A stretch of DNA of 64,000 bases from Jiella pacifica. GTDB lineage: Bacteria > Pseudomonadota > Alphaproteobacteria > Rhizobiales > Rhizobiaceae. Location: NCBI RefSeq assembly GCF_010500815.1, contig NZ_JAAAMG010000014.1:87287-151286 (forward strand), given 5' to 3'. The translations under genes and the position numbers were made by a program. Numbering within the stretch: position 1 is the stretch's first letter; every line of letters starts with the position of its first letter. The notes below the pieces were generated by a model that did not search any database, was not told where the DNA came from, and saw nothing but the letters and a program-made list of their open reading frames with translations. Positions 28,575 through 37,899 of this stretch are shown here, one piece after another.

Positions 28575-30254
28575 TCAGAGGGCGCCGATGAAGCCGTCGT
28601 GGTCGTCGAGATGAACGAGCGTCCCCTCCCGGCGGCCGCTAAAACCGTGGTCGCCCAGCGGATGCGGGTCTAGGCCCTCAGGCAGCGGAAAGACGCCTGC
28701 ATCCTCGGACAGATTGAAGACGCAAAGGAGCGTCTCTCCCGCGCCTTGCCGCAGGAAGGCAAGGATGCCCGCCGGCGCATCGAGGAAGCGGATCGCCCCT
28801 GTCGCCAGCACCGGATGCCGTCGCCGAAAGCCGATCAGGCCGCGATAGAAGTGCAGCAGCGAGCCTTGATCGGCCTCCATCGCGTCGACGGCTCGCGCCG
28901 CATGTTCCGGCGGCACCGGCAGCCAGGGTCGGCCAGCGGTGAAGCCGGCGTGAGCGCTGCCCGCCTCCCAGGCCATCGGCGTGCGGCAGCCGTCGCGGCC
29001 CTTCACCTCCGGCCAGAAGTTGATGCCGTAGGGATCGACCAGATCCTCATAGGCAACGTCGGCCTCCGTCAGGCCGAGCTCCTCGCCCTGATAGAGGCAG
29101 ACCGAACCGCGCAAGGTGAGGAGAATACCGGCGGCGAGCCGCAAGGCGCGCTCGGCGTCGCGGCCGCCGGCGGTCCAGCGCGTGGCGTGGCGTTCGACGT
29201 CGTGATTCGAGAACGCCCAGCAGGCCCAGCCCTGAGGCCCCGCCGCCTCGAAGCGCTCGACGACCGCCCGGATCGCCTGCGGCTCCGGCATGTGGCCGGA
29301 GAGGAAGTCGAAGGCGTAGCACATCTGCAGCCGGTCCGGCCCGGTTGTGTACTCGGCCATCAGCTCGACGCCGCGGATCCGCTCGCCGACCTCGCCGACG
29401 GTCATCGCGCCGTATTCGTCGAGCAGCGCCCGCAACTCGGCGAAGAAGGTGAGAACCTCCGGCCGGTTCTTGTCGTGGAGGTGATCCTGGAAATTGTAGG
29501 GCTGGTTGCGCGAGGCCATCACCTCGGACTGCAGCCCGGGATCGAGCGGCGGATTGTCGGTGAGATCGGCGTCGTGGAAGTAGAAATTCGCCGTGTCGAG
29601 CCGGAAGCCGTCGACGCCGCGCTCCAGCCAGAAGCGGACGTCGTCGAGCAGCGCCCGCCGGACGGAGGGATTGTGGAAGTTCAGATCCGGCTGCGAGGTG
29701 AGGAAGTTGTGGAGGTAGTATTGCCGACGGCGGGAATCCCACTCCCAGGACGTGCCGCCGAAGACCGAGAGCCAGTTGTTCGGCGGCGTGCCGTCGGGTT
29801 TGGGATCGGCCCAGACATACCAGTCGGCCCTGTCATTGTCGCGGCTCGAACGGCTCTCGACGAACCAGGGGTGGAGGTTCGAGGTGTGGGACAGCACCTG
29901 GTCGATGATCACCTTCAGCCCCAGCCGGTGAGCCTCGGCAACGAGGGCGTCGAAATCATCGAGTGTCCCGAAGATCGGATCGACGTCCCGGTAGTTCGCA
30001 ATGTCGTAGCCGAAATCCTTCATCGGCGAGGTCATGAAGGGCGAGATCCAGATCGCGTCGACGCCGAGCGAGGCAACGTGGGCGAGGCGGCGGGTGATGC
30101 CGGCGAGATCGCCGATGCCGTCGCCATTGGAATCCTGAAACGAGCGCGGATAGATCTGGTAGAGGACGCAGCCCCGCCACCAGTCCCTGTCCTCACTCAT
30201 GGCGGAAGCATTGGGGGCGGCAACTTCGGCCCTGTCGTCCAAGCCTATCTCCAT
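28575..30254 (-). CDS. aglA: Alpha-glucosidase AglA (GH13)
   Basis: The 559-residue enzyme belongs to glycoside hydrolase family 13 and hydrolyses alpha-1,4- or alpha-1,1-linked glucosides in the cytoplasm. Visible motifs are VLYQIYPRSFQDSNGDG, the nucleophile region GVDGFRLDTANF (Asp220), the acid/base GEVGE (Glu288) and SNHDVERH (Asp352). ATG 30254 overlaps the stop of the upstream GNAT gene (TGATG). An alternative start at 30200 (SEDRDWW) matches the length of known AglA proteins better. No signal peptide is visible, consistent with intracellular action after uptake. Confidence 0.9.
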   Translation of the reverse strand: MEIGLDDRAEVAAPNASAMSEDRDWWRGCVLYQIYPRSFQDSNGDGIGDLAGITRRLAHVASLGVDAIWISPFMTSPMKDFGYDIANYRDVDPIFGTLDDFDALVAEAHRLGLKVIIDQVLSHTSNLHPWFVESRSSRDNDRADWYVWADPKPDGTPPNNWLSVFGGTSWEWDSRRRQYYLHNFLTSQPDLNFHNPSVRRALLDDVRFWLERGVDGFRLDTANFYFHDADLTDNPPLDPGLQSEVMASRNQPYNFQDHLHDKNRPEVLTFFAELRALLDEYGAMTVGEVGERIRGVELMAEYTTGPDRLQMCYAFDFLSGHMPEPQAIRAVVERFEAAGPQGWACWAFSNHDVERHATRWTAGGRDAERALRLAAGILLTLRGSVCLYQGEELGLTEADVAYEDLVDPYGINFWPEVKGRDGCRTPMAWEAGSAHAGFTAGRPWLPVPPEHAARAVDAMEADQGSLLHFYRGLIGFRRRHPVLATGAIRFLDAPAGILAFLRQGAGETLLCVFNLSEDAGVFPLPEGLDPHPLGDHGFSGRREGTLVHLDDHDGFIGAL

Positions 30255-30769
30255 CAGGCGGCGGCCTCGAAGGCCGGATGATAGGTGATCTCGCCGCTCG
30301 GCGCAGGCGGTGCCATCACCAGCCGCTGAACATATTGCACCGGCAGGCCGCGATAGGTCAGCGCCGGGTCGCTGGCAAAGCCGAAGCGGGTGTAGAAGGC
30401 CGGATCGCCGAAGAGAACGCAGCCCTTGGCGCCGAGCCTCTCCAGACGTCGCAAGCCTTCCACGACGAGGGCGGTGCCAACGCCCCGGCGTTGCGACTGC
30501 GGCCAAACCGACACCGGGCCAAGGCCGTACCAGCCCGCCTCATCGCTTTCGATCGACACTGGCGAAAAGGCGACGTGCCCGAGAATGGAGCCCTCGACAT
30601 CGACGGCGACGAGGGACAGCGTCAAGGCTTTTGCGGCGCGCAGGGCGTCGACGATTGCGCCTTCCGTCTGGTCGCTATGCGGCGCATCCGCGAAGGCCGC
30701 TTCGGTCAAGGCGCGGATCGCCTCTTCGTCGCCCGGCTCCTCCGGCCGGATCAAGGGTTTGCCCACCAT
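30254..30769 (-). CDS. GNAT acetyltransferase embedded in the agl operon
   Basis: The 171-residue protein has the GNAT fold of the YhbS type. The N-terminus is IRPEEPGDEEAI, a middle strand reads ILGHVAFSPV, and the acetyl-CoA loop is PQSQRRGVGTALV. The tail holds LFGDPAFYTRFGF, which is typical of YhbS-like enzymes. Its start is two bases after the aglG stop and its stop overlaps the aglA start, so it is translated inside the operon. In the Sinorhizobium agl operon aglG is followed directly by aglA, so this is an insertion. The substrate is unknown; acetylation of excess sugar is a conceivable role but speculative. Confidence 0.85.
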   Translation of the reverse strand: MVGKPLIRPEEPGDEEAIRALTEAAFADAPHSDQTEGAIVDALRAAKALTLSLVAVDVEGSILGHVAFSPVSIESDEAGWYGLGPVSVWPQSQRRGVGTALVVEGLRRLERLGAKGCVLFGDPAFYTRFGFASDPALTYRGLPVQYVQRLVMAPPAPSGEITYHPAFEAAA

Positions 30770-30771
30770 CG

Positions 30772-31599
<828 letters not shown>

Positions 31600-31600
31600 C

Positions 31601-32602
31601 TCATTTCCCCCTGCCGCCGAGATCGAGCCGGGCGATCTTGATGTAGAACAAGGTGATGAAGGCGATCACCAGGAACAGAAGCGTCGAGGCCGCCGAGCCA
31701 TAGGCGAACTTGTCGAACTGGAAGAGATTTTCCTGGGCGAAGACCGACATCGACTTCGTCTGGGTGTTGTTGGGCGTCAGCACGTAGATGAGGTCGAACA
31801 CCCGCAGCGCGTCGAGTGCCCGGAAGATCACCGCGACGAGGATCGCCGGGCGGATCAGCGGAAGCGTCACCTTCCAGAACACCTTGACCGGATGGATGCC
31901 GTCGATCTTCGCCGCCTCGTAGACGTCGCCCGGCACCATCTGCAGGCCGGCGAGGATGAGCAGTGCCATGAAGGGGGTCGTCTTCCACACGTCGACGATG
32001 ATCACCGCCCACATCGCCGTGTCGGGACTGGCCGTCCAGGCGACGGGGGCGGAAATGATGCCGATCGCCATCAGCATATCGTTGAGGATGCCGAACTGGT
32101 CGTTCATCATCCAGGCCCACATCTTGGCCGAGACGATGGTCGGGATCGCCCAGGGAATGAGGACGGCAGCGCGCACGAAGCCGCGGCCCTTGAACTCGGC
32201 ATTGAGGACGAGGGCGAAGACGAGGCCGAGCACCGTCTCGATCGCCACGGAGATGACCGAGTAATAGACGGTGTTGTAGACGGCGTTCCACCATTGCGGA
32301 TCGAAGAGGAGGCCGAAATACTCGCCCTCCCCGTCGCCGTAGTCGACATATTCCCAGTAGTTTCGCAGGCCGACGAACTCGGCCCCTTCGAGGTCGGAGA
32401 GGCTGGCGTTGGTGAGCGAGAACCAGATGGTCTTCAGGAGCGGCCAGCCGGCGACGAGGGCGAGCACGAGAAGCATCGGCGCCAGAAACAGCCAGGCCGA
32501 CCTCAGGCGCTGGCGCGAGAGGTCCGAGCGGGGCCGCGCGCCCTTGCGCTCGACATCGAGCGCCTTGTCGGTCGGCGGAACGCCAGCCTGAACGTTTGCC
32601 AT
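31601..32602 (-). CDS. aglF: Alpha-glucoside ABC permease AglF
   Basis: The 333-residue MalF-like permease has six helices, a periplasmic insertion between the first helices, and the EAA motif EAAKIDGIHPVKVFWKVTLP. ATG 32602 is preceded by AGGAG. It pairs with AglG in the inner membrane. The 188 bases separating it from aglE are GC-rich and contain a short CCGGCC/GGCCGG inverted repeat, perhaps holding the excess of binding protein over permease. Confidence 0.9.
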   Translation of the reverse strand: MANVQAGVPPTDKALDVERKGARPRSDLSRQRLRSAWLFLAPMLLVLALVAGWPLLKTIWFSLTNASLSDLEGAEFVGLRNYWEYVDYGDGEGEYFGLLFDPQWWNAVYNTVYYSVISVAIETVLGLVFALVLNAEFKGRGFVRAAVLIPWAIPTIVSAKMWAWMMNDQFGILNDMLMAIGIISAPVAWTASPDTAMWAVIIVDVWKTTPFMALLILAGLQMVPGDVYEAAKIDGIHPVKVFWKVTLPLIRPAILVAVIFRALDALRVFDLIYVLTPNNTQTKSMSVFAQENLFQFDKFAYGSAASTLLFLVIAFITLFYIKIARLDLGGRGK

Positions 32603-32790
32603 CGTCTCCTCCCACCGGGCACCAGACGGACCGCACGGCCCGGCCGCTCGGCCGGCCTCCGCCCTTGCAGGTTCCGTCGTTCCAGCGTCGGCCCGGCGCC
32701 CTGACGTCGCCGACGCGGGTGCCATCGCGGACGCGCCGCGACGGCGATGCTTGCGGACGCCTTGCGGCGCCGGCTCGCCTCAGGCGGGGA

Positions 32791-34056
32791 TCACTCCCAG
32801 GCGCTGCGCTTCAGGCGGCGCAGCCGCTTCTCCAGCTGGTCGAGATTGTCGGCGGCCGAGCCCCGCCCGGACAGCGTCTCGTTGACCGCGGTCCAGAATT
32901 CCTTGGAGACCTCGTTGTACTGCTTCTTCGTCGCCGCCGAGGGCCGCGGCACGGCATTCTCGACGACATCGCCCCAGGCGGCGACGATCGGCTGCGCCTC
33001 GGCGATCTCCGGATCCTCGTAGAGGGCCGGGATGGTCGGCAGGCGCGAGGAGTTCATCGCCCGCTCCTTCTGGGCCTCTTGCGAACCGAGGAATTTCACC
33101 AGCTCGATCGCGGCTTCCTGGTGCTCAGAATATTTCGACACGGCGAGATTCCAGCCGCCGAGGCATGCGGCCGACTTGCCGCCCTCGCCCGCCGGCAGCG
33201 GCGTGACGTCGAACTTGCCCTTCACGGCGCTGTCATCGCCCGCCGACAGGGCATAGGCATAGGGCCAGTTGCGCATGAAGACGGCATTGCCCGTCTGCCA
33301 GACGCCGCGGGCCTCTTCCTCCTTGTAGGAAAGCACGCCCTCCGGGGCGATGGTGCCGACCCAGCCTTTGGCCATGTCGATGGCCGCGGCGGCCTTCTCG
33401 TTGTTGATGGTGATCTCGCCATCCGGCGAGACGATCTGACCGCCGCCATTGGAGGCCACCCATTCCAACGCGTCGCAGGTCAGGCCCTCATAGGGCGCAC
33501 CCTGGAAGACGAAGCCGTTCATCTGGCCGTTGCCGGCCTCCCGCTCCTTGTCCTGGATCTCCTTGGCCGTCTCGGTCAGCTCGGCCCAGGTCTTCGGCGG
33601 CTCCTTGCCGTATTTCTCCAGAAGATCGCTGCGATAATACAGGGCCGGCGCGTCGGTATACATCGGGAAGGCGACGAGCTTGCCGTCCACCGTCTGGGAC
33701 TGGATGATCGACGGGTTGTGCTTGGGGATCTCGTCCTTCATCGCCTCGGAAAGGTCGACGAAGTTGGTGGCCAGCTGCGGCGCCCAGATCACGTCGGTGC
33801 GATAGACGTCGACATCCGCGTTGCCGGCCGACAGCCAGAGCCGGTATTGGCCGAACTGGTCGGTCGTCGAGGCCGGCATCTCGACGAGCTTGACGGTGTG
33901 ACCGGTCTCCTTCTCGAACGCGTCGAGCTGCATTCTCAGTTCGGAAATGTCCTTGCCGATCGAGCCGGCGACGAGCGCCAGCTCCTCGGCCTTGGCGGCA
34001 CCACCGGACATGAGCGCGCTTGCGGCCACGGCGAGCGCCATGTTGCGGAATTTCAT
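32791..34056 (-). CDS. aglE: Alpha-glucoside-binding protein AglE
   Basis: The 421-residue periplasmic binding protein has a signal peptide ending in GGAAKA. The CUT1 binding-protein fold shows VDVYRTDVIWAPQLA, VAFPMYTDAPALYYR and FMRNWPYAYALS. It captures alpha-glucosides for the AglFG-K importer. ATG 34056 is preceded by GGGAGGAAG. It is the first gene of the operon. No LacI-type aglR regulator lies upstream; that side is occupied by the end of the urt operon. Confidence 0.92.
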   Translation of the reverse strand: MKFRNMALAVAASALMSGGAAKAEELALVAGSIGKDISELRMQLDAFEKETGHTVKLVEMPASTTDQFGQYRLWLSAGNADVDVYRTDVIWAPQLATNFVDLSEAMKDEIPKHNPSIIQSQTVDGKLVAFPMYTDAPALYYRSDLLEKYGKEPPKTWAELTETAKEIQDKEREAGNGQMNGFVFQGAPYEGLTCDALEWVASNGGGQIVSPDGEITINNEKAAAAIDMAKGWVGTIAPEGVLSYKEEEARGVWQTGNAVFMRNWPYAYALSAGDDSAVKGKFDVTPLPAGEGGKSAACLGGWNLAVSKYSEHQEAAIELVKFLGSQEAQKERAMNSSRLPTIPALYEDPEIAEAQPIVAAWGDVVENAVPRPSAATKKQYNEVSKEFWTAVNETLSGRGSAADNLDQLEKRLRRLKRSAWE

Positions 34057-34344
34057 TCGACTTCCTCCCATCCTGGTCGTCGATGCGACACGCCGGCGCG
34101 TCTTTGCGACGTCTGTGGACGATCGGCTCCACCACTCCCATGGCCGGCGCCGCGTCGCATCCCGTTGTTATGGAATGCTAGCCGAAGAAGAAGGAAAGGC
34201 AAGTTGTGGTGAGGAAAGTTCGTTGACGCCGGCGGGGCCGGAGCGGACGTCTCGTGACCCCGCGGAGCCAGACAATGCGCGGCGAAAGCGCCGGCTCTGG
34301 CGGTACGACCGGCCCCTTCATCGGGCAAAGCGACCGTCCAAGAC
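34057..34344. other. Intergenic region upstream of aglE
   Basis: This gap between the agl operon's first gene and the urtE terminator holds the presumed agl promoter (34175-34202) and the 5' leader. No open frame with family similarity is visible, and I see no gene for the LacI-family regulator that precedes aglE in Sinorhizobium. Confidence 0.6.
34175..34202 (-). promoter_or_regulatory. Candidate sigma-70 promoter for the agl operon
   Basis: On the minus strand TTGCCT (34197-34202) and TAGCAT (34175-34180) are separated by 16 bases. This is an acceptable vegetative promoter about 115 bases before the aglE ATG. The assignment is by eye only. Confidence 0.35.
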
Positions 34345-34378
34345 GGCGCGGCATGCCGGCATTGGACGATGCCGCGCC
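34345..34378 (-). terminator. Hairpin after urtE
   Basis: A perfect 10-bp stem (GGCGCGGCAT with ATGCCGCGCC) with a 14-base loop begins six bases after the urtE stop. There is no T-run behind it, so it may act as a 3'-stabilising hairpin or a weak terminator at the end of the urt operon. Confidence 0.45.
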
Positions 34379-34384
34379 CGCCCG

Positions 34385-35080
34385 TCAGACCGTCAGGTGC
34401 TTGCGAACCTCGGGGTCGTCCAGGCCTTCCGCCGGCCCGTCGAAGACGATCTCGCCCCGGTCCATGACATAGACCTTGTCGGCAAGCTCGCGGCAGAAAT
34501 CGAGATACTGCTCGACGAGGAGGATGGCGATGCCGGAATTGTCCTTCAGAAAGCGGATCGCCCGACCGATGTCCTTGATGATCGAAGGCTGGATGCCCTC
34601 GGTCGGCTCGTCCAGCACCAGGAGCCGTGGCCGGGTGACCAGAGCCCGGCCGATCGCAAGCTGCTGTTGCTGACCGCCGGAGAGGTCGCCGCCACGCCTT
34701 CCGAGCATGCCCTTCAGCACGGGAAAAAGCTCGAAAACGTGATCGGGGATCGAGCGGTCGGCGGCCTTCAGCGGCGCGTAGCCGGTCTGGAGGTTCTCCT
34801 TCACCGTCAGAAGCGGGAAGATCTCGCGCCCCTGCGGCACGAAGCCGATGCCCCGCCGCGCCCGGTTGTAGGGCGCCTCGCGGCCCATCACCTCGCCGTC
34901 GAAGGCGATCTCGCCGCGGCGGATCGGCTGCTGGCCGACGACGGCGCGCAGCAGCGACGTCTTGCCGACGCCGTTGCGCCCGAGGACGCAAGTGATCTCG
35001 CCGCTCTTGGCACTGACCGAGACGTTCCGGAGCGCCTGGGCGGCGCCGTAGTAGAGATCGACGTTGGAGACGGTCAGCAT
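34385..35080 (-). CDS. urtE: Urea ABC transporter ATPase UrtE
   Basis: The 231-residue ATPase has Walker A LGRNGVGKTS, signature LSGGQQQQLAIGRAL, Walker B LLVLDEPTEG followed by GIQPSIIKDIG (typical of UrtE), and switch His replaced by VEQYLDF as in LivF-type ATPases. It is one of the two ATPases of the urea importer UrtABCDE. A 267-base gap containing a palindromic element separates it from urtD, whereas urt genes are usually packed closely. Confidence 0.93.
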   Translation of the reverse strand: MLTVSNVDLYYGAAQALRNVSVSAKSGEITCVLGRNGVGKTSLLRAVVGQQPIRRGEIAFDGEVMGREAPYNRARRGIGFVPQGREIFPLLTVKENLQTGYAPLKAADRSIPDHVFELFPVLKGMLGRRGGDLSGGQQQQLAIGRALVTRPRLLVLDEPTEGIQPSIIKDIGRAIRFLKDNSGIAILLVEQYLDFCRELADKVYVMDRGEIVFDGPAEGLDDPEVRKHLTV

Positions 35081-35171
35081 GAATGAAATCCCCGCAATCG
35101 CGCCTCACATTGCGATCCGCCCGGCGGTGAGGCGGTACGGTCATCGGCAGCCGCCGAGACTCCCAAAGTCG

Positions 35172-35311
35172 CCCTCATCCTGAGGTGCGGGCCGGCTCGC
35201 AGAGCCGGCCCGCCTCGAAGGGCGAGGGCGTGGCTCGACGCCGCGGTTGCGCCCCCTCGCCCTTCGAGGCGCGGCATGTCTAACGACATGTCGCGCACCT
35301 CAGGATGAGGG
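35172..35311. repeat. Nested palindromic element between urtE and urtD
   Basis: Outer arms CCCTCATCCTGAGGTGCG (35172-35189) and its exact reverse complement (35294-35311) enclose three further hairpins. These are GGGCCGGCTC/GAGCCGGCCC with a 3-base loop (about 35189-35211), a 16-bp inverted repeat beginning CCTCGAAGGGCGAGGG (35213-35228 with 35254-35269), and an imperfect stem at 35271-35294. Elements starting CCTCATCCTGAGG are, from general knowledge, dispersed in many Rhizobiales genomes as intergenic mosaic repeats. This copy would be transcribed within the urt message. Confidence 0.8.
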
Positions 35312-35347
35312 GGCGGGGCAACGTCGCCTGGACTGCAATCATCATGG

Positions 35348-36379
35348 TCATCGCCCCAGATACACCTCGATCACCTTCGGATCGGCCGAGACCTTGTCGA
35401 GCGTTCCCTCCGACAGCACCGAGCCCTCATGCAGGCAGGTGACCTTCACCCCCAGCGCCCGGACGAAATGCATGTCGTGCTCGACCACGACGACCGAGCG
35501 GGTCCGGGCGATGTCGCGCAGGAGCCGCGCGGTCTGCTCGGTCTCGGCGTCGGTCATGCCGGCGACCGGCTCGTCGACGAGGAGCAGCTCCGGGTCCTGG
35601 GCGAGCAGCATGCCGATTTCGAGCCACTGCTTCTGGCCGTGGGAGAGATTGGCGGCGAAGGTCTCGCGCTTTTCCGTCAGCCGCGTCGTTTCGAGGATCG
35701 CCTCGATCCGCTGCCGCTCGGCCTCGTCCTTGCGGTGGACGAGCGCTTCGAGCACGGAGCGCGGCCCCGACAAGGACAGGCGGATGTTGTCCTCCACCGT
35801 GTGGCTCTCGAAGACGGTCGGCTTCTGGAACTTGCGGCCGATGCCCATGGAGGCGATCGCCGCCTCGTCGTGACGGGTGAGGTCGACGTCGCCGCCGAAG
35901 AAGACCTCGCCCTTGTCGGGCCTCGTCTTGCCGGTGATGATGTCCATCATCGTCGTCTTGCCGGCGCCGTTCGGGCCGATGATCGCCCGCATCTCGCCCT
36001 TCTCGATGACCAGGGAGAGGTTGTTGATCGCCTTGAAGCCGTCGAAGCTTTTGGTGACGCCGTTGAGATAGAGCAGCGTATCGCGCCGGGCCCGGCCCTG
36101 TGCCTCGATGGCCAGCCGGCGCTCGCGCATCTGAGCGGCGTAGGGATGCGGCGAGACGACGGGCTCGCCGTGGCCGTTTTCGAACGGCTGCTCGACAGGC
36201 GCCGGTGACGACGGCACGGCCTCGCGGGGCCTTGCTGCCTGCGCCGCGACGGGAGCAATGCCGGCACGGCCTGTATTTTCCTGCACCGGCTGCGTTGCCG
36301 GTTCGCGACCGCCGCCTTGCGGCGTCGTCAGCGCGTGCACGTCGTCTGCCACCTTGCCTGCCACTTTTGCCTCGACCAT
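35348..36379 (-). CDS. urtD: Urea ABC transporter ATPase UrtD with N-terminal extension
   Basis: The 343-residue ATPase has Walker A GPNGAGKTT, a signature-like LSHGQKQWLEIGMLL (the UrtD form), Walker B LLLVDEPVAG followed by MTDAETEQTA, and the switch VVVEHDMHFV. The first 95 residues before LLYLNGVTKSF are a low-complexity Pro/Ala/Gln extension not usual in UrtD, which is normally about 250 residues. GGCGGAG before ATG 36379 and the 5-base distance to the urtC stop support this start. A shorter product from Met83 cannot be excluded. Confidence 0.9.
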   Translation of the reverse strand: MVEAKVAGKVADDVHALTTPQGGGREPATQPVQENTGRAGIAPVAAQAARPREAVPSSPAPVEQPFENGHGEPVVSPHPYAAQMRERRLAIEAQGRARRDTLLYLNGVTKSFDGFKAINNLSLVIEKGEMRAIIGPNGAGKTTMMDIITGKTRPDKGEVFFGGDVDLTRHDEAAIASMGIGRKFQKPTVFESHTVEDNIRLSLSGPRSVLEALVHRKDEAERQRIEAILETTRLTEKRETFAANLSHGQKQWLEIGMLLAQDPELLLVDEPVAGMTDAETEQTARLLRDIARTRSVVVVEHDMHFVRALGVKVTCLHEGSVLSEGTLDKVSADPKVIEVYLGR

Positions 36380-36384
36380 CCCGC

Positions 36385-37535
36385 CTACTCCGCCGGATTG
36401 GGGACGGCCCCGGCCGTCTCCCCCTTTTCGGCCTCTTTGGCCCGCCGCCCCGCCCGGAAGGCGTCCCAGCCATGGTCGATGGTGCCGACGATGCCGCGCG
36501 GCAGAAGCAGCGTGACGAAGACGAACAGGCCGCCCAGAAGGAACAGCCAGAATTCCGGCGCGACGGCAGTGAAGACGGTCTTGCCGTAATTGACCAGCAG
36601 CGCACCGATCACCGGACCGATCAGCGTGCCCCGGCCGCCGACCGCCGCCCAGACGACGATCTCGATGGAATTGACCGGCGAGAACTCGCCGGGATTGATG
36701 ATGCCGACCTGCGGGACGTAGAGCGCCCCGGCGATCCCCGCCATGACGGCCGAGACGGTGAAGGCGAAGAGCTTCACATATTCCGGCCGCCAGCCGATGA
36801 AGCGGGTGCGGCTTTCGGCATCGCGCACCGCGATCATCAGCTTGCCGAGCTTCGACCGGGTGATCCAGCCGACGAGAAGCACGCCGAGTGCGAGGGCTAT
36901 GCAGCTCACGGCGAAGAGGCCGGCCCTCGTCGCATCGGCCTGGATCGAAAAGCCGAGGATGTCCTTGAAGTCGGTGAGGCCGTTATTGCCGCCGAAGCCC
37001 ATGTCGTTGCGGAAAAAGGCGAGGAGCAGGGCGTAGGTCATCGCCTGGGTGATGATCGACAGATAGACGCCGGTGACGCGGGAGCGGAAGGCGAAGAAGC
37101 CGAAGACGAAGGCGAGCAGCCCCGGAACCAGCATCACCATGAGCGCGGCGAACCAGAACTGGTCGAAGCCGGTCCAGTACCACGGCAGTTCCTTCCAATT
37201 CAGGAACACCATGAAGTCCGGCAGCTCGGGATTGCCGTAGACGCCGCGGGCGCCGATCTGGCGCATCAGATACATGCCATGGCATAGCCGCCGAGGGCGA
37301 AGAAGGCGCCATGGCCGAGCGACAGGATGCCGCAATAGCCCCAGACGAGATCCAGCGCGAGGGCGAGCAGCGCGTAGCAGACATATTTGCCGAACAGCGG
37401 CACGAGATAGGACGGCACGTGCAGCGGATGATCCGCCGGCAGCGCAAGGTTCGACAGCGGCACGAGGATCGCCGCGGCCAGGATCGCGGCGATGAGGATC
37501 CAGACACGGGCACCGAGGAAGCGGGCGAGGATCAT
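36385..37535 (-). pseudogene. urtC: Urea ABC permease UrtC, interrupted by a one-base frameshift
   Basis: The N-terminal part runs from ATG 37535 to FFALGGYAMACI and a stop at 37266-37268. The remainder, starting GMYLMRQIGARGVYG, continues in another frame to 36385. Homologues have GGYAMGMYLMR at the junction. Restoring one G where the minus strand reads ATGGCATG (plus-strand GCC at 37276-37278, expected GCCC) rejoins both parts into a normal protein of about 383 residues. That protein would have ten or so membrane helices of the LivM type. Either the permease is inactive in this strain or this is a base-calling error. All other urt genes are intact, which favours an error or a very recent mutation. 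Confidence 0.85.
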
Positions 37536-37899
37536 CGCGCGCCCTCGGTGCTCGAAAGGTAGGTCGCGAGGGGCCTGCGACGGTGGGTCGTTTGACCTCC
37601 CCCCGGGACCGCTACAGCATCCACACATCTGCACGGTGCTTTACTGGCGGACCTGTTCGAGGGGGCATCTGCGGGGATGGGCAAATGTTGACGCTTCGTC
37701 ATTCTCGGGCCCCGTCCCGAGAATCCAGGGGCAACTGCCGCTGCATAAATCGCTTCCGCCCTCTGTTGCCGAAGCGAATTGCGCTCGACGATCTCTGGAT
37801 TCTCGGGACGGGGCCCGAGAATGACGACGTGCCGAGGCTGGCGCTTCAGCCAATCGCTGGCGCGGCGGAACATCGAAAGAGGTTTCAAAGCCTGGGCGC
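37536..37899. other. Gap between urtC and urtB
   Basis: This 364-base stretch contains the second palindromic element (37697-37826) and otherwise no gene. Close packing is usual for urtB-urtC, so the insertion of repeat DNA is the likely reason for the gap. Confidence 0.7.
37697..37826. repeat. 32-bp perfect inverted repeat element between urtC and urtB
   Basis: The arm at 37697-37728 (beginning CGTCATTCTCGGGCCCCGTC) is the exact reverse complement of 37795-37826, with 66 bases between. Each arm also contains a smaller palindrome, ATTCTCGGG...CCCGAGAAT, so alternative hairpins or a cruciform can form. The sequence differs from the element between urtE and urtD. Elements beginning with GTCATTCTCGGG are, from general knowledge, common dispersed palindromes in alphaproteobacteria. 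Spacing and symmetry suggest a non-autonomous mobile or REP-like unit. Confidence 0.82.
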
